NCBI GenBank assembly: GCA_911728435.2 | Contig: OU452203.1 | Coordinates: forward strand, 14,281,651 to 14,345,650 | Direction: 5' to 3' | Length of the DNA stretch: 64,000 nt | DNA from: Apoderus coryli | Lineage: Eukaryota; Arthropoda; Insecta; Coleoptera; Attelabidae | Shown: positions 21,156 through 33,059 of the stretch, one piece after another | How the letters are laid out: each line of letters starts with the position of its first letter | Position numbering within the stretch: the first letter of the stretch is position 1 | Notes under the pieces: model-generated | What the model was told of the DNA's origin: nothing | Seen by the model: the letters and a program-made list of their open reading frames with translations, nothing else | The model's database searches: none | Position numbers and translations under genes: made by a program

Positions 21156-22001
21156 CACATAATATAAAGTGAGCAAAACCTTCATCGTATAATACTCGAA
21201 AAGCTGGGCGGTACTTTGTGGTTTATGAGAATAATTAAATGCTATAATGTATAAAATACTATGAAGGGCAGAAATAATGAACAAACTGAGTAAAACCACT
21301 CCAAATACCTGACTAAACAACCTCATCATGTCATCTACCTTAAGTACAAAGATCGAAGTTTTTTTAACAACTCTCGCCACCTCAAAGTCATTATGCAGGT
21401 ATTTACATTGTGTTAGAAACAGTTTAATGCGATAAACATAATTTCCGCAAACTAAAGAGATGTTGCAGGTGACCGCGACTATCAAAAATATGAAAACCAT
21501 TTTAAAAATAAATGCAAAGTAAAAGCTTGCTAAAACAGGACCATTCTTATTCCATGTTAATACGCATCGTGACAAAATGCTTAGTATTATTATAACGGAA
21601 GATATAAATGAATTTCTAAAATTTCGTAAAAACTTTTTCTCATCTGCGCTGGTAAATTCCATCAAATTCGATTCTAAATACAAAAGTTTATCTAAGAGGT
21701 CATTCCATAAATGTCGATCATTGTAAGAACAATATACAGCATAATTATATGTTACGTATATAATTGTATCACAAATGATAATTGCACTACTTCTTTTAAT
21801 AATAATATCATCATCAGGTCTAGCTTGGTTTGCGTGAAAACTTATATCATTATAAAACAAACATGCATATAACGTTAATTTGATAAACAAAACTGTATAA
21901 TTTAACATTTTTATGTAACGATTTGACGGCTTGTCGCAATAAATATTAGGAGTTATGTTTAAAAAAGAAGTTATCATAAATAATGGTTTAAACAAACGCA
22001 T
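21156..22001 (-). CDS. Gustatory receptor exon 1 (gene with C-terminal exon at 15601-15867)
   Basis: ATG at 22001; 282 codons to a GTAAGTC donor (21155-21149), phase 0. It opens MRLFKPLFMITSFLNITPNI, the same N-terminal pattern as the array members but much diverged overall. Hydrophobic segments are near residues 35-50, 70-88, 130-150, 155-180, 235-255 and 268-282. Joined to 15867-15601 it gives a complete 370-residue receptor with a 5.3-kb intron filled by transposon debris. No stop or frameshift. Ligand unknown. The join is predicted from splice sites and phase, not from transcripts. Confidence 0.8.
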
Positions 22002-22544
22002 TTTATGATACTGCGTGAATAAAGTACGTACGAAAGTTAGTGGTCAACTGTATTAAATGTTTTAATGTAAACTGAGTTTATATTTTAAAGTCAATAACAA
22101 TAATAGTGAAAGAGCGATATTGAATTTGATAAATACCCTATTTGTTTAATTGCAGTTGTTCATTAAAATTAATACACAGAGTAGTAAATTTTATGTTGAT
22201 ATTGTACGAATTGACGTTAATTTGAGAAAACAGAAAAACGAAAACAATGTGAAGTTGATTGTCTGCAGGATAACCATACTTCATAATACATCGTCAATGA
22301 AGAACTTTAATTACCCACACTTTTCAGATGATACGTATAAAAAGTTAAAATTAGTTTGATTTTCAGAAAAACTAAGGAGCTGGCAACAACGCCAATAGCG
22401 TCATAGGGTGTGCAAGATTCTCTTCGATAACTCTACCAAATTAGATTAAAATCGTTAGGCCCTTGCCAGACTTTATACACACACTGTATACTATGTTTTA
22501 TTCCACTTTTATATTTTTATTGTTATATTATTATTACTTTACTT
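22002..22544. other. 5' flank of the 22-kb Gr gene
   Basis: Contains a short open frame (22150-22359) with no recognisable features; I do not call it a gene. Promoter elements could not be identified. Confidence 0.4.
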
Positions 22545-23326
22545 TAAATAATTCTGTGGCTTGGTCGAATCTAGCAAAAGCAAGTTTGGAGATAATCTAG
22601 CATTTGTAAATTTTTAAAAACCTTTCATTACCTAAATAAAAACGCTCCTTCCGAATTAAATAAAATTTATCCAGCATATTATTAGAAATGTTATAATTTG
22701 TAATGATATTTATAATTTGTGGGTGGTTCTATTTATTAAGATATTTTTGTTTATTAGGCGCCTAAGCTTTGAGCCTAACTCACATAGGCCATAAATCTGA
22801 CATTCACAAAAGCCCTCAAAAGCGTTACTTAAGCCCAATTTTTAGAAAAGGTAAAACTTGGGTCTTTTTGGCAATTAAATATTTTTAGTATTATTATTAT
22901 TATTTGTATTGGTACCGGGCTGGACGAAAAATTATAAGGTATTATTTTTCTGTTCCACTTTTTCATGTGTATTTATTGAATAATAACATGGCCAAAATAA
23001 ATGGAAATATTAAAAAGACCTAAAATCACTTAGGCCCATATTTTTTTAAGCCTATTAATGACTTCGTTCTATGTTTATAAATTATCAATCTGTCTCGTAC
23101 ATAGGACCATATAAACAGGCCTAACACCTAGATGGAACTTTATATTTTTCACTTTGTACTTTGGCGCTCACACTTGGGCCCTTTTTAAATCGGCAGCTAT
23201 TAGATTTATTCACTTGGGAGCATTTTTATAGAACAAATAATGGTTCATTTAGTAAGATAGGCCCACTAACTAATTTATTGCAATTTTTACATAGGCCCTT
23301 TTTCGACTAAGCCACAGAATTATTTA
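22545..23326. mobile_element. Non-autonomous TIR element
   Basis: Ends TAAATAATTCTGTGGCTT at 22545 and the complement AAGCCACAGAATTATTTA ending 23326; the next six bases (RGTCGAA) also match. Inside, GGCCTA/TAGGCC-type motifs recur about ten times. No open frame of note, so it must depend on a transposase elsewhere. Target duplication not clear. Confidence 0.65.
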
Positions 23327-24805
23327 CTCTTCATATCATAATATGTACCTATATGGAGGTTATAAGTTTCATAAAAGGGTAGGCATGAAAGGGTACAAAA
23401 TTTAAGAAAATCATATTTCTTACTAACTGAAATTCGTGTGCTTTTTGAAGTTATTAAAAAAACGCCTCTCTCGCAAAACTATGGCGATTTTTCTTGAATA
23501 ATTTTAAATAATGGCTAAAAACAATGAAAAATTGTTTAAACCATTACGTGTTATATTCACCACCTACTTTTGAATTGAAAATGGCTTTAAATTTAACAGG
23601 GCCGTATTTAATAAAACCAAGTTGATGATGGTTTTTCAAAAACCAAACGTCGGTAGAGAAAATTTGTAAACGCTATCTTTTTCTCCAGTAAAAAAGTGCT
23701 TTTAATTTTTTTATATCTGCAAAAATAATAAATAAAAACTAAAATCATAAAAAATCGTTTTTTAAAAAATTCTCGAAAACGGCTAAAGTTAGTTTACTTT
23801 TGAAAACACCATTTAAACAATTTTTAACTCCTTTCGTTTCCAAGATTCCAATGCTATCCCATTCTTATCTTGGACTCAGTGTATACGTAATGTTTTTGGA
23901 TTTTTCTAGAATAGCACCTGAAGAAGACGAAAAACCATCCTCGAAACGTTGTAAAAAAAACTAAAATAAAATTTACAGCTTACATTTCGATTGTCTAATT
24001 TTATTCGCTTATTATAATTCGCTAAAAATTAATAAAGAAAAGTTTTTTTCAACAACCTTAAATCCAAAGAAAAAAATATATAAAAAATTAATTAAAAATA
24101 TAAACCTTCATTCTTAGAAATAATATTTATAAATCAAAGTGAGATGTCATCAATGTGGGCCATTCGATAAACACACGTAAAAGTAAACAAAAAAAAAAGC
24201 AGGCTCCCTTCTCCCCTACACCTGCACCAGATATTAGCATATATGTAATATGGGTATTTAAATAAATATGTAGAATTAGCAAATAATTGATTGGTAAAAA
24301 TAAAAGCGAAGATCATGACAGTGAATACTATTTAAATACACATACAAATATACTAAATAAATTATTCCACACCTTTTAATAATTAAGTAAATTAAAAACT
24401 TACAAAATACCAAAACACCGATATCTGGATTCTAAAAGTATATTTTCAAAGGCCTACATTGTGGACGTCACCGAAATATATTTTCTCACCTTGGTGTTCT
24501 TCTTATAGGTTTTATTGAATATTTTAGTGTCTTTACGTTGATTATTTATATCATATAATTTTTTTTATGGGTCCGTTCGACATAAGTACCCAGTTTCACT
24601 TCATCCTCATGGGCTTATTGTGAAAAATGTCATATTACTTACTAGGTAAGTAGCAAAAATGTTAGTTATGGCCAAAATGGACAATTAGTTTCCTGTGATA
24701 AACGGTTAGATAGGTACATTGCGTAATACCAATAGTTACTCATGCCAGTTCTCTTCCAATTCAATATGCGTGTACGACAAAATAAGTAATTTAGATGAAG
24801 AATTT
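23327..24805. other. Intergenic DNA with weak hammerhead-like motif
   Basis: Near 23622-23656 is TTGATGA, a GGTTTTT/AAAAACC hairpin and AAACGTC, a possible decayed hammerhead lacking the core C and G. No genes seen; several T runs. Confidence 0.35.
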
Positions 24806-24809
24806 TAAT

Positions 24810-26330
24810 CTGAAAATCTTATAAATTAAATTACTTACACCTGATATTCATTTCGCAATGTGTAACTTCCTAGTTGTCATTACCACCCATAACCAAGTTT
24901 GCCATATATTTCCAAGCGTCAATTTGTTCAATATTTTATCACAACATATTTCAATTAATAAAGTGAGTAGCTCGACAATATTAGAAACTATATTATCGAT
25001 TTTTAATAACTCATTACTGTTAAATGACGCACCCGGACGACTAAAAAAAAATCTGTAAAATATCAAAGAAAAATATAATTGTATCCGGTTAGTTTAGGTC
25101 ATTCAAAGATTTAGCGTACCTGATATAACCAGTTGAAATTATTGCCAAAATCCATTAACATATGGAATAGACTAGGCGACTGATCTTCACTGCTTTATCT
25201 GTAAAATCAATGGCTTTAAATTTAAATAGTCATTGAATTATTATTAATAAACCAACCTGCTTTAAGTAAATGATATTTGGCAACTCCGAAATTAGTTTTG
25301 TGGCTTCGTGAAGCTGCTAGTAAGGCTGATCGTTGAAATTTTGTTAATTAATACTTAATTCAAATTAATTTTTGATCATTTATTCAAGATGTTGCTTAAA
25401 ATCTGATGAAAATGAACTCAAAATTTTGAGACTACTTGTTTTTGTTTACTTTAGTTAGCACATTTTGAAACACAAACCTAGGCTGCTAATTGAAATGTTA
25501 ATATCGGAACTTAAAATTCACATATTGCACATTCTGAAAATCAAACCCTTGAATCTCCTAATATCAAAAGCAGCCTTAAATAATATTGCCGGTAATTGCT
25601 GTGTATATACTTTTCCGTTTCCCATGGTTATTAAATACTTTTATATGCCATCTACGTACTTCTGCAAAAAAAAGATACAAATGTTATAATTACAAAATCG
25701 ATTAATTGATTCGTTGATGAAACATTAAAACATTTTCATCTAGCAAAGTAAGCTAGTATTTGGAGACAATTCCGTATTGTTTTCAATTTTGTTTTTTGGT
25801 GGTTACTTGAGAAAAAAAAAATAAGAATCGATACATCCATGGCGGTAAAATACAAATATGTTTAAATTCACTTACACATAGAAATTTGTAGCTTAGCCTT
25901 CCAAACCAGGAGTTGTTTACCATAGTTCAATGTCTTACCATTGCCCAAATGAAATCACTTACGGTTTTTTTTTTTCGAAATTTACAAGCGCGAGTCGAGC
26001 TACAATTTAATTTAACGAATAACGATTCCGAAAATCACAATCTTCATGAAATCCAGAGGTTTCCGACAACAAAAAACTCACTAGTTTTTACGCATTACCG
26101 GCGCGGCGCACTGCATATGATTAATCTGTAACAAAGAAAGTAGAAACTGTTAAATTGTAACAACGATTATTTTTTGTTTATCATTTTTGACTATTAAATA
26201 AATTATACGCAATATTAGTGAATTTAGTTGAAGAGTACCTACCATGTGACAAACCTTGTTGCACTAAACTGCAATCCATTCCATTCCATCCTTAACCTTA
26301 ACAAAACTAGGGCCTATGGGCACTCCTGAA
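24810..26330 (-). repeat. Exon-like tandem array, unit 1
   Basis: Lowest-coordinate unit of a five-unit array. Read on the minus strand each unit has, in order: a block beginning after an acceptor-like TTTCAG and containing ATGGAATGG..., ending at ATG-GTAGGT (about 26320-26240); a block after TTGTTACAG ending at GTAAGTG (26135-25870); one after TTTTGCAG (25680); one ending CAG-GTTGG (25260); one ending CAG-GTACGC (25120); and one ending ATCAG-GTGTAAGT (24836). Borders are conserved between units, but joined frames contain stops. In unit 1 the last block is open for about 72 codons. No homology recognised. Confidence 0.6.
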
Positions 26331-26790
26331 ATGTACAAAAAATATTATATTTTAAAATCGGATAGTTTTATTTGCAAATAGAACCTACATTCTGTCGCCC
26401 TCTATACAGAATGAGTCACAACAGACGCCACGGAGATTTATGAGAGAACTAGATGTATTTTTTTATTTTTCAAACATACTCAACAAAGAGGAGCACATAA
26501 AAGTTATGATTTTTTAAATGTAATGCCTTTATTACATCTTTGAATTGTGTATGAAAAATAAGTTAAACTTCCGTAAGAGTTGCCTATACATATAAAGAGC
26601 ATTATGAGTTATTTTAATTTTGTCTTACAATTCCAATGTTTGCGAAAAAGATAATTGTTACCAAACAAAACTAATTTTGTCAAAATCACTTCTATAGATC
26701 TCATGATTTATTAGCCAATTTAAATTTTTTATCAAAGTGATGCAATTTTGTGAAAAATATTTAGAGCTATTGGACATTTTGATCTGGAAA
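26331..26790. repeat. Spacer block X of the array, copy 1
   Basis: Contains CTGTCGCCCTCTATACAGAATGAGTCAC; a diverged copy lies at 30480-30920 after unit 3. It is deleted between units 2 and 3, so the array seems to have grown by doubling a two-unit segment. Confidence 0.55.
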
Positions 26791-26794
26791 TCTA

Positions 26795-28425
26795 ATAAAT
26801 TAAAATTACTTACACCTGATACGCTTTCCTTTGTTTAACGTCCTGGAAACCATACCATCATCACCCATAACCAAGCTTTCCATAATTCCAAGCACCAAAT
26901 TGTTTAGTATTATTATATCACAACACATTTCGATTTAAAAAGTGAGTAGCTCGACAATAATGGAAAACATGTATACCATTTTTTTTAATAAACACATTAC
27001 TATTACGCGACGGACACGACAATGACTGAAAAAAATATCTGCAAAATAACAAAAAAAAAATATAATTTTATACAGTTAGTTTAGGTTATTCGAAGATTTA
27101 GCGTACCTGATATAACCAGTTGAAATTATTGCCAAAATCCATTAACATATGGAATAGACTAGGCGACTGATCTTTACTGCTGTATCTGTAAAATCAATGG
27201 CTTTAAATTTAAATAGTCATTGGGTAATTATTACTAAACCAACCTGCGTTAAGTAAATATTTGGCAACTCCGAAATTAGTTTTGTGGCTTCGTGATGTCC
27301 AATATATCGCTCAACCGAAGCTGTAGCTGCTAGTAAGGCTGATCTTTGAAATTTTGTTACTTAATACTTAATTCAAATTAATTTTTGATCATTTATTGAA
27401 GATTTTAATTAAAATCTGATGATGATGAACTCAACATTTTCAGACAAATTGTTTTTGTTTACTTTAGTTAGCACATCTTGAAACACAAACCTAGGCTGCT
27501 AATTGAAATGTTATTACTTAATTGAAATCGATTGTTGTTCATTTACGGAAGTTTTTGTTTAAAATCTGATGAAAACCGAACTTAAAATTTTGAAAGAAAT
27601 TGTTTTTGTTTACTTTAATTAGCACATTCTGAAAATAAAACCCTTGAATCTCCTAATATCAAAAGCAGCCTTAATTAATATTCCCGGTAATTGCTATGCG
27701 TACTTTTCTGTTTCTCATGGTTATTAAATACTTTTAGTGCATATGCCATCTACGTACTTCTGCAAAAAAAAGATACAAATGTTATAATTACAAAATTGAT
27801 TCGTGGATGAAACATTAAAACATTTTCATCTAGCAGATTAAGCTAGTATTTGGAGACAATTCCGTATTGTTTTCAATTTTATTTTCTGGTGGTTACTTGA
27901 GAAATCAAAAACAATGTGGAATCGATACATTCACGGCTGTAAAATCCAAATATGTTTAAATTCACTTACACATAGAAATTTGTAGCTTATTCTTCTAAAC
28001 CAGGAGTTGTTTACCATAGTTCAACGTCTCACCATTGCCCAAATGAAATCACCTACGGTTTTTTTTTCGAAATTTACAAGCGCGAGTCAAGCTACTACTT
28101 AATTTAACGAATAACGACTCCGAAAATCGCAATCGCCATAAACTCCAGAGGTTTCCGGCAAGAAAATCTTCACTAGGTTTTACGCGTCACCGGCGCGGCG
28201 GACTGGATATGATTAATCTGTAACAAAGAAAGTAGAGATTGTTAAAATGTAACAATGATAATTTTTTGCTTATAATTTTTGACTATTAAAAAAACTATAC
28301 GCAATATTAGTGAATTTAGTTGAAGAGTACCTACCATGTGACAAACGTTGCTGCACTAAACTCCAATCCATTCCATTCCATCCTTAACCTTAACAAAACT
28401 AGGGCCTATGGGCACTCCTGAAATG
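26795..28425 (-). repeat. Exon-like tandem array, unit 2
   Basis: Same block order as unit 1. The ATGGAATGG block reads MEWNGLEFSAARFVT to its GTAGGT donor (28410-28336). A middle block reads ALLAATASVERYIGHHEATK (27345-27260) and the next YSSEDQSPSLFHMLMDFGNN (27190-27115), each open between acceptor-like and donor-like sites. The phases of these two blocks do not match (0 versus 2), so no single protein results. Confidence 0.6.
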
Positions 28426-28524
28426 TACAAAAAAATATTTCTTTAAAAATATATATTTTAAAATCGGATAGTTTCATCAAAGGGATGCAATTTTGTGAAA
28501 AATATTTAGAGCTATTGGACATTT

Positions 28525-30475
28525 TGATCTGAAAATCTAATAAATTAAAATCACTTACACCTGATACGCTTTCCTTTGTTTAACGTCCTGGAAACCATAC
28601 CATCATCACCCATAACCAAGCTTTCCATAATTCCAAGCACCAAATTGTTTAGTATTATTATATCACAACACATTTCGATTTAAAAAGTGAGTAGCTCGAC
28701 AATAATGGAAAACATAATACCGATTTTTTTAATAAACACATTACTATTACGCGACGGACACGGCGATGACTGAAAAAATTATCTGCAAAATAACAAAAAA
28801 AAATATATAATTTTATACAGTTAGTTTAGGTTATTCGAAGATTTAGCGTACCTGATATAACCAGTTAAAATTATTGCCAAAATCCATTAACATATGGAAT
28901 AGACTAGGCGAATGATCTTCACTGCTGTATCTTCTGTAAAATCAATGGCTTTAAATTTAAATAGTCATTGGGTAATTATCACTAAACCAACCTGCGTTAA
29001 GTAAATATTTGACAACTCCAAAATTAGTTTTGTGGCTTCGTGATGTCCAATATATCGCTCAACCGAAGCTGTAGCTGCTAGTAAGGCCGATCTTTGGAAT
29101 TTTGTTACTTAATACTTAATTCAAATTAATTTTTGATCATCTATTGAAGATTTTGTTTAAAATCTGATGATAATGAACTCAAAATTTTGAGACAAATTGT
29201 TTTTGTTTACTTTAGTTAGCACATTTTGAAACACAAACCTAGGCTGCTAATTGAAATGTTAATACTTAATTGATATCGATTGTTGTTCATTTACGGAAGT
29301 TTTTGTTTAAAATCTGATGATATCCGAACTTAAAATTTTGAAAGAGAATCTCCTAATATCAAAAGCAGCCTTAATTAATATTCCCGATGATTGCTGTGCG
29401 TACTTTTCTATATCCCATGGTAATTAAATACTTTTAGTGCATATGCCATCGATCATTTATTGAAAAATTTGTTTAAAATATGATGATAATGAACTCAAAA
29501 TTTTGAAACAAATTGTTTTTGTTTACTTTAATTAGCACATTTTGAAACACAAACCTAGGCTGCTAATTGAAATGTTAATACTTAGATGAAATCGATTGTT
29601 GATCATTTACTGAAGTTTTTGTTTAATATCTGGTGATAACCGAACTTAAAATTTTGAAAGAAATTGTTTTTGGTTACTTTAATTAGCACATTCTGAAAAT
29701 AAAACCCTTGAATCTCCTAATATCAAAAGCAGCCTTAATTAATATTCCCGTTAATTGCTGTGCGTACTTTTCTGTTTCCCATGGTTATTAAATACTTTTA
29801 GTGCATGTGCCATCTACGTACTTCTGCAAAAAAAAGATAAAAATGTTATAATTACAAAATCGATTAATTGATTCAATCATTTCCATCTAGCAAATTAAGC
29901 TAGTATTTGGAGACAATTCCGTATTGTTTTCTGGTGGTTACTTGAGAAAACAAAAACAATGTGGAATCGATACAGCCATGGCTTTATAATAAGAATATGC
30001 TTAAATTCACTTACACATAGAATTTTGTAGCTTATTCTTCCAAACTTGCAGTCTTTTACCATACTTCAATGTCTTATCATTGTCCAAATGAAGTCACTTA
30101 CGGTATTTTTTCGAAATTTACAAACGCGAGTCGAGCTACTATTTATTTTAACGAATAACGACTCCGAAAATTGCAATCACCATAAATTTCAGAGGTTTCC
30201 GACAACAAAAACTTCACTAGGTTTTACGCATTACCGGCCCGGCGCACTGGATTTATCTGTAACAAAGAAAGTAGACACTGTTAAAAAGTAACAACGATTA
30301 TTTTTTTGTTTTTAATTTTTGACTATTAAAAAATTAATACGCAATATTACTGAATTTATTTGAAGAGTACCTACCAAGTGACAAACCTTGCTGCACTAAA
30401 CTCCAATCCATTCCATTCCATGCTTAACCTTAACATAACAAGACTAGGGCCTATGGGCACTCCTGAAATGTACAA
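28525..30475 (-). repeat. Exon-like tandem array, unit 3
   Basis: Very close to unit 2, enlarged by an internal duplication near 29200-29760 (the CACAAACCTAGGCTGCTAAT block appears twice). MEWNGLEFSAARFVT is conserved, again ending at a GTAGGT donor-like site. The plus-strand frame across 30046-30291 is also open, as in unit 1, but is broken in units 2 and 4. Confidence 0.6.
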
Positions 30476-30924
30476 ACAAATATTTCTTTAATAAAATATA
30501 ATATTTTTAAATCAGAGTTTTATTTTGCATATGGAACCTACTTTCTGTCGCCCTGTATACCGGATCAGTCACGACGGTTTTTTATGATAGAACTAGACTA
30601 ATTTTTTGAAAAAAGAGGGGCATATCAAAGTTAGGTTTTTTTTTAATATAATGCCTTTATCACATTTTTGAATTCAATATGAAAAATAAGTAAAACTTTC
30701 GTAAGAGTTGGCTATACCTATACAGAGCATTATGATTTATTTTAATTTCTCTTACAATTCCAATTTTTGCGAAAAAATTGAATTGTTACCACGAAAAACT
30801 AATTTTGTCAAAATTACTCCTACAGATCTCAAAAATAGACTGCTTCATTGATTTATTTGTCAATTTAAATTTTTTATCAAAGTGATGCAATTTTGTGAAA
30901 AATATTTAGAACTATTGGACATTT
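30476..30924. repeat. Spacer block X of the array, copy 2
   Basis: Diverged copy of 26331-26790. Confidence 0.55.
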
Positions 30925-32350
30925 TGATCTGAAAAATCTAATAAATTAAAATAACTTACACCTGATACGCCTTCCTTGGCTTAAACTGCTGAATACCATA
31001 CCATTTTTACCCATAACCAAGCTTGCCACAGTTTCTAGCACCAAATTGTTCAGTATTATATCACAACAAATTTCGATTACAATATTTCACATTTCGATTT
31101 AAAAAGTGAATAGCTCGACAATATTAGAAACCTTAAGACCGATTTTTTTAATAAACACATTACTATTACGCGACGGACCCGGCGATGAAATATCTGCAAA
31201 ATAATAAAAAATATATAATTGTATACAGTTAGTTTAGCTTATTCGAATATTTAGCGTACCTGATATAACCAGTTGAAATTATTGCCAAAATCCATTAATA
31301 TATGGAATATACTAGGCGACTGATCTTCACTGCTGTATCTGTAAATCAATGGCTTTAAATTTAAATAATCATTGAGGTATTATTAATAAACCAACCTGCT
31401 TTAAGTAAATGATATTTGGCGACTCCGAAATTAGTTTTCTGGCTTCATGATGTCCAATATATCGCTCAACCGAAGCTGTAGCTATTAGTAAGGCTGCTCT
31501 TTGAAATTTTGTTACTTAATACTTAATTGAAATTAATTTTTGATCATCTATTGAACTTTTTGTTTAAAATCTGAGATAACGAACTCAAAATTTTGATACA
31601 AATTTTTTTGTTTACTTTAATTAGCACATTTTGAAACACAAACCTATAGGCTGCTAATTGAAATGTTAATAATTAATTGAAATCAATTGTTTTCATTTAC
31701 TGAAGATTTTGTTTAAAATCTGATAATAACCGAACTTAAAATTTTGAAAGAAATTGTTTGTGTTTACTTTAATTAGCACATTTTGAAAATCTCCAAAAGC
31801 AGCCTTAAATAATATTCCTGTTCTGAAATACTTTTATTTGATATACTATCTCCGCACTTCTGCAAAAAATTAAAGTTGTTCATGGTTAAAAATAATTCTA
31901 TAATACAAATAAGCTTAAATTCACTTACACCTAAAATTTGTCGAATATTCTACTAAACCAGGAGTTGTTTACCATGCCTTAGTTTCAGTGTGTTACTATT
32001 GTCCATTATAAATCCTCATATAAGTTTTTTCTTTTGAAAATTACAAGCGCGAGTCGGGCTACTATTTAATTTAACGAATAACGACTCACACACAAACTCA
32101 CTAGTTTTACGCGTTACCTCCGCCGCGGACTGGATATGATTTATCTGTAACAAAAAAAACGCACTGTTAACAATTAATAAAGATTTTTTTTTTGTTTATA
32201 CTTTTTGACTATTACAAAAATTTACGAAATGTGAGCGAAGTTATTTGAAGAGTACCTACCATTTAACTATCCTTGCTGCTCTAAACTCCAATCCATTCCA
32301 TTCCATGCCTAACCTTAACAAAACTAGGGCCTATGGGCACTCCTGAAATG
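30925..32350 (-). repeat. Exon-like tandem array, unit 4
   Basis: The most diverged full unit; first block reads MEWNGLEFRAARIVK with a GTAGGT donor. The last block is open as NLVLETVASLVMGKNGMVFS up to ATCAG-GTGTAAGT (30955). Confidence 0.6.
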
Positions 32351-32433
32351 TAGAAAAAGAAATTATTAACAAAATTTTTTTACAACATATTATAATAATT
32401 ATTTTATAACAGGAATATAATAATCAATCAATC

Positions 32434-32932
32434 CAATGTGTCCACGGATACAGTTTGGAAGAGCAAAAACTATTTTATTTGTAGATTTAGAAGAAAAAGT
32501 CATTCTTTATAAAAACGTCTGCTTGTGTCAAAACTACAAATTCAAATACCAAATCTACGATTACTATACAGGGTATATCAAAAATAACATTTTAATGATT
32601 TTGATTACCTTGTTTTTTTTTTAATTTTATTATTTTAATAGTAGCTATAAAATTAACCACTTTGAGAAAAAAGTTTATTAGTGTTTTTTGCACAATTGGT
32701 GTAATAAAGAACGGTTTTGAAAATATTTTCATAAAATTTAAAAAAAAAAAAACAAAAAAATCAAAATCATTAAAAATGTAATTTTTGATATACCCTGTAT
32801 AGTAATCGTAAATTTGGCTTTTGAAATTGTAGTTTCGACACAAGCAGACGTTTTTATAAAGAATGACTTTTTCTTCTACATCGACAAATAAAAAAGTTTT
32901 TCCTCTTCCAAAGTCTATCCATGGACACATTG
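32434..32932. mobile_element. Foldback element with mirrored coding arms
   Basis: Inverted arms of about 180 bp (32434-32612 and 32755-32932) around a 140-bp AT-rich centre. Each arm read outside-in encodes a similar peptide starting MCPRIQFGRAKT or MCPWIDFGRGKT, then LFVD and EEKVILYKNVCLC, and includes TATACAGGGTATATCAAAA. The two peptides are about 85% alike. I read it as a palindromic non-autonomous element; the coding appearance may be incidental. Confidence 0.65.
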
Positions 32933-33059
32933 TATATATTTTTTGTTTTAGCCATCAACTATATTTTTTAAGTATCGGGTTTTATTCATTTTTCTTCTGT
33001 TTGGAGGCACTATTTGTACGTACATATTTTATATTTCAGATCTTCTAGGTCAAGTTCTT

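Noticed and set aside
22150..22359. 69-codon open frame upstream of the Gr gene
   Set aside because: No homology recognised and no supporting signals.
23925..23955. CTGAAGA...CGAAACG, possible hammerhead
   Set aside because: The core-like words are present but helix II does not pair and helix I is too weak.
25913..26131. Plus-strand ORF shared by array units 1 and 3
   Set aside because: Broken in units 2 and 4 by indels in a T run; minus-strand splice-like borders explain conservation equally well.
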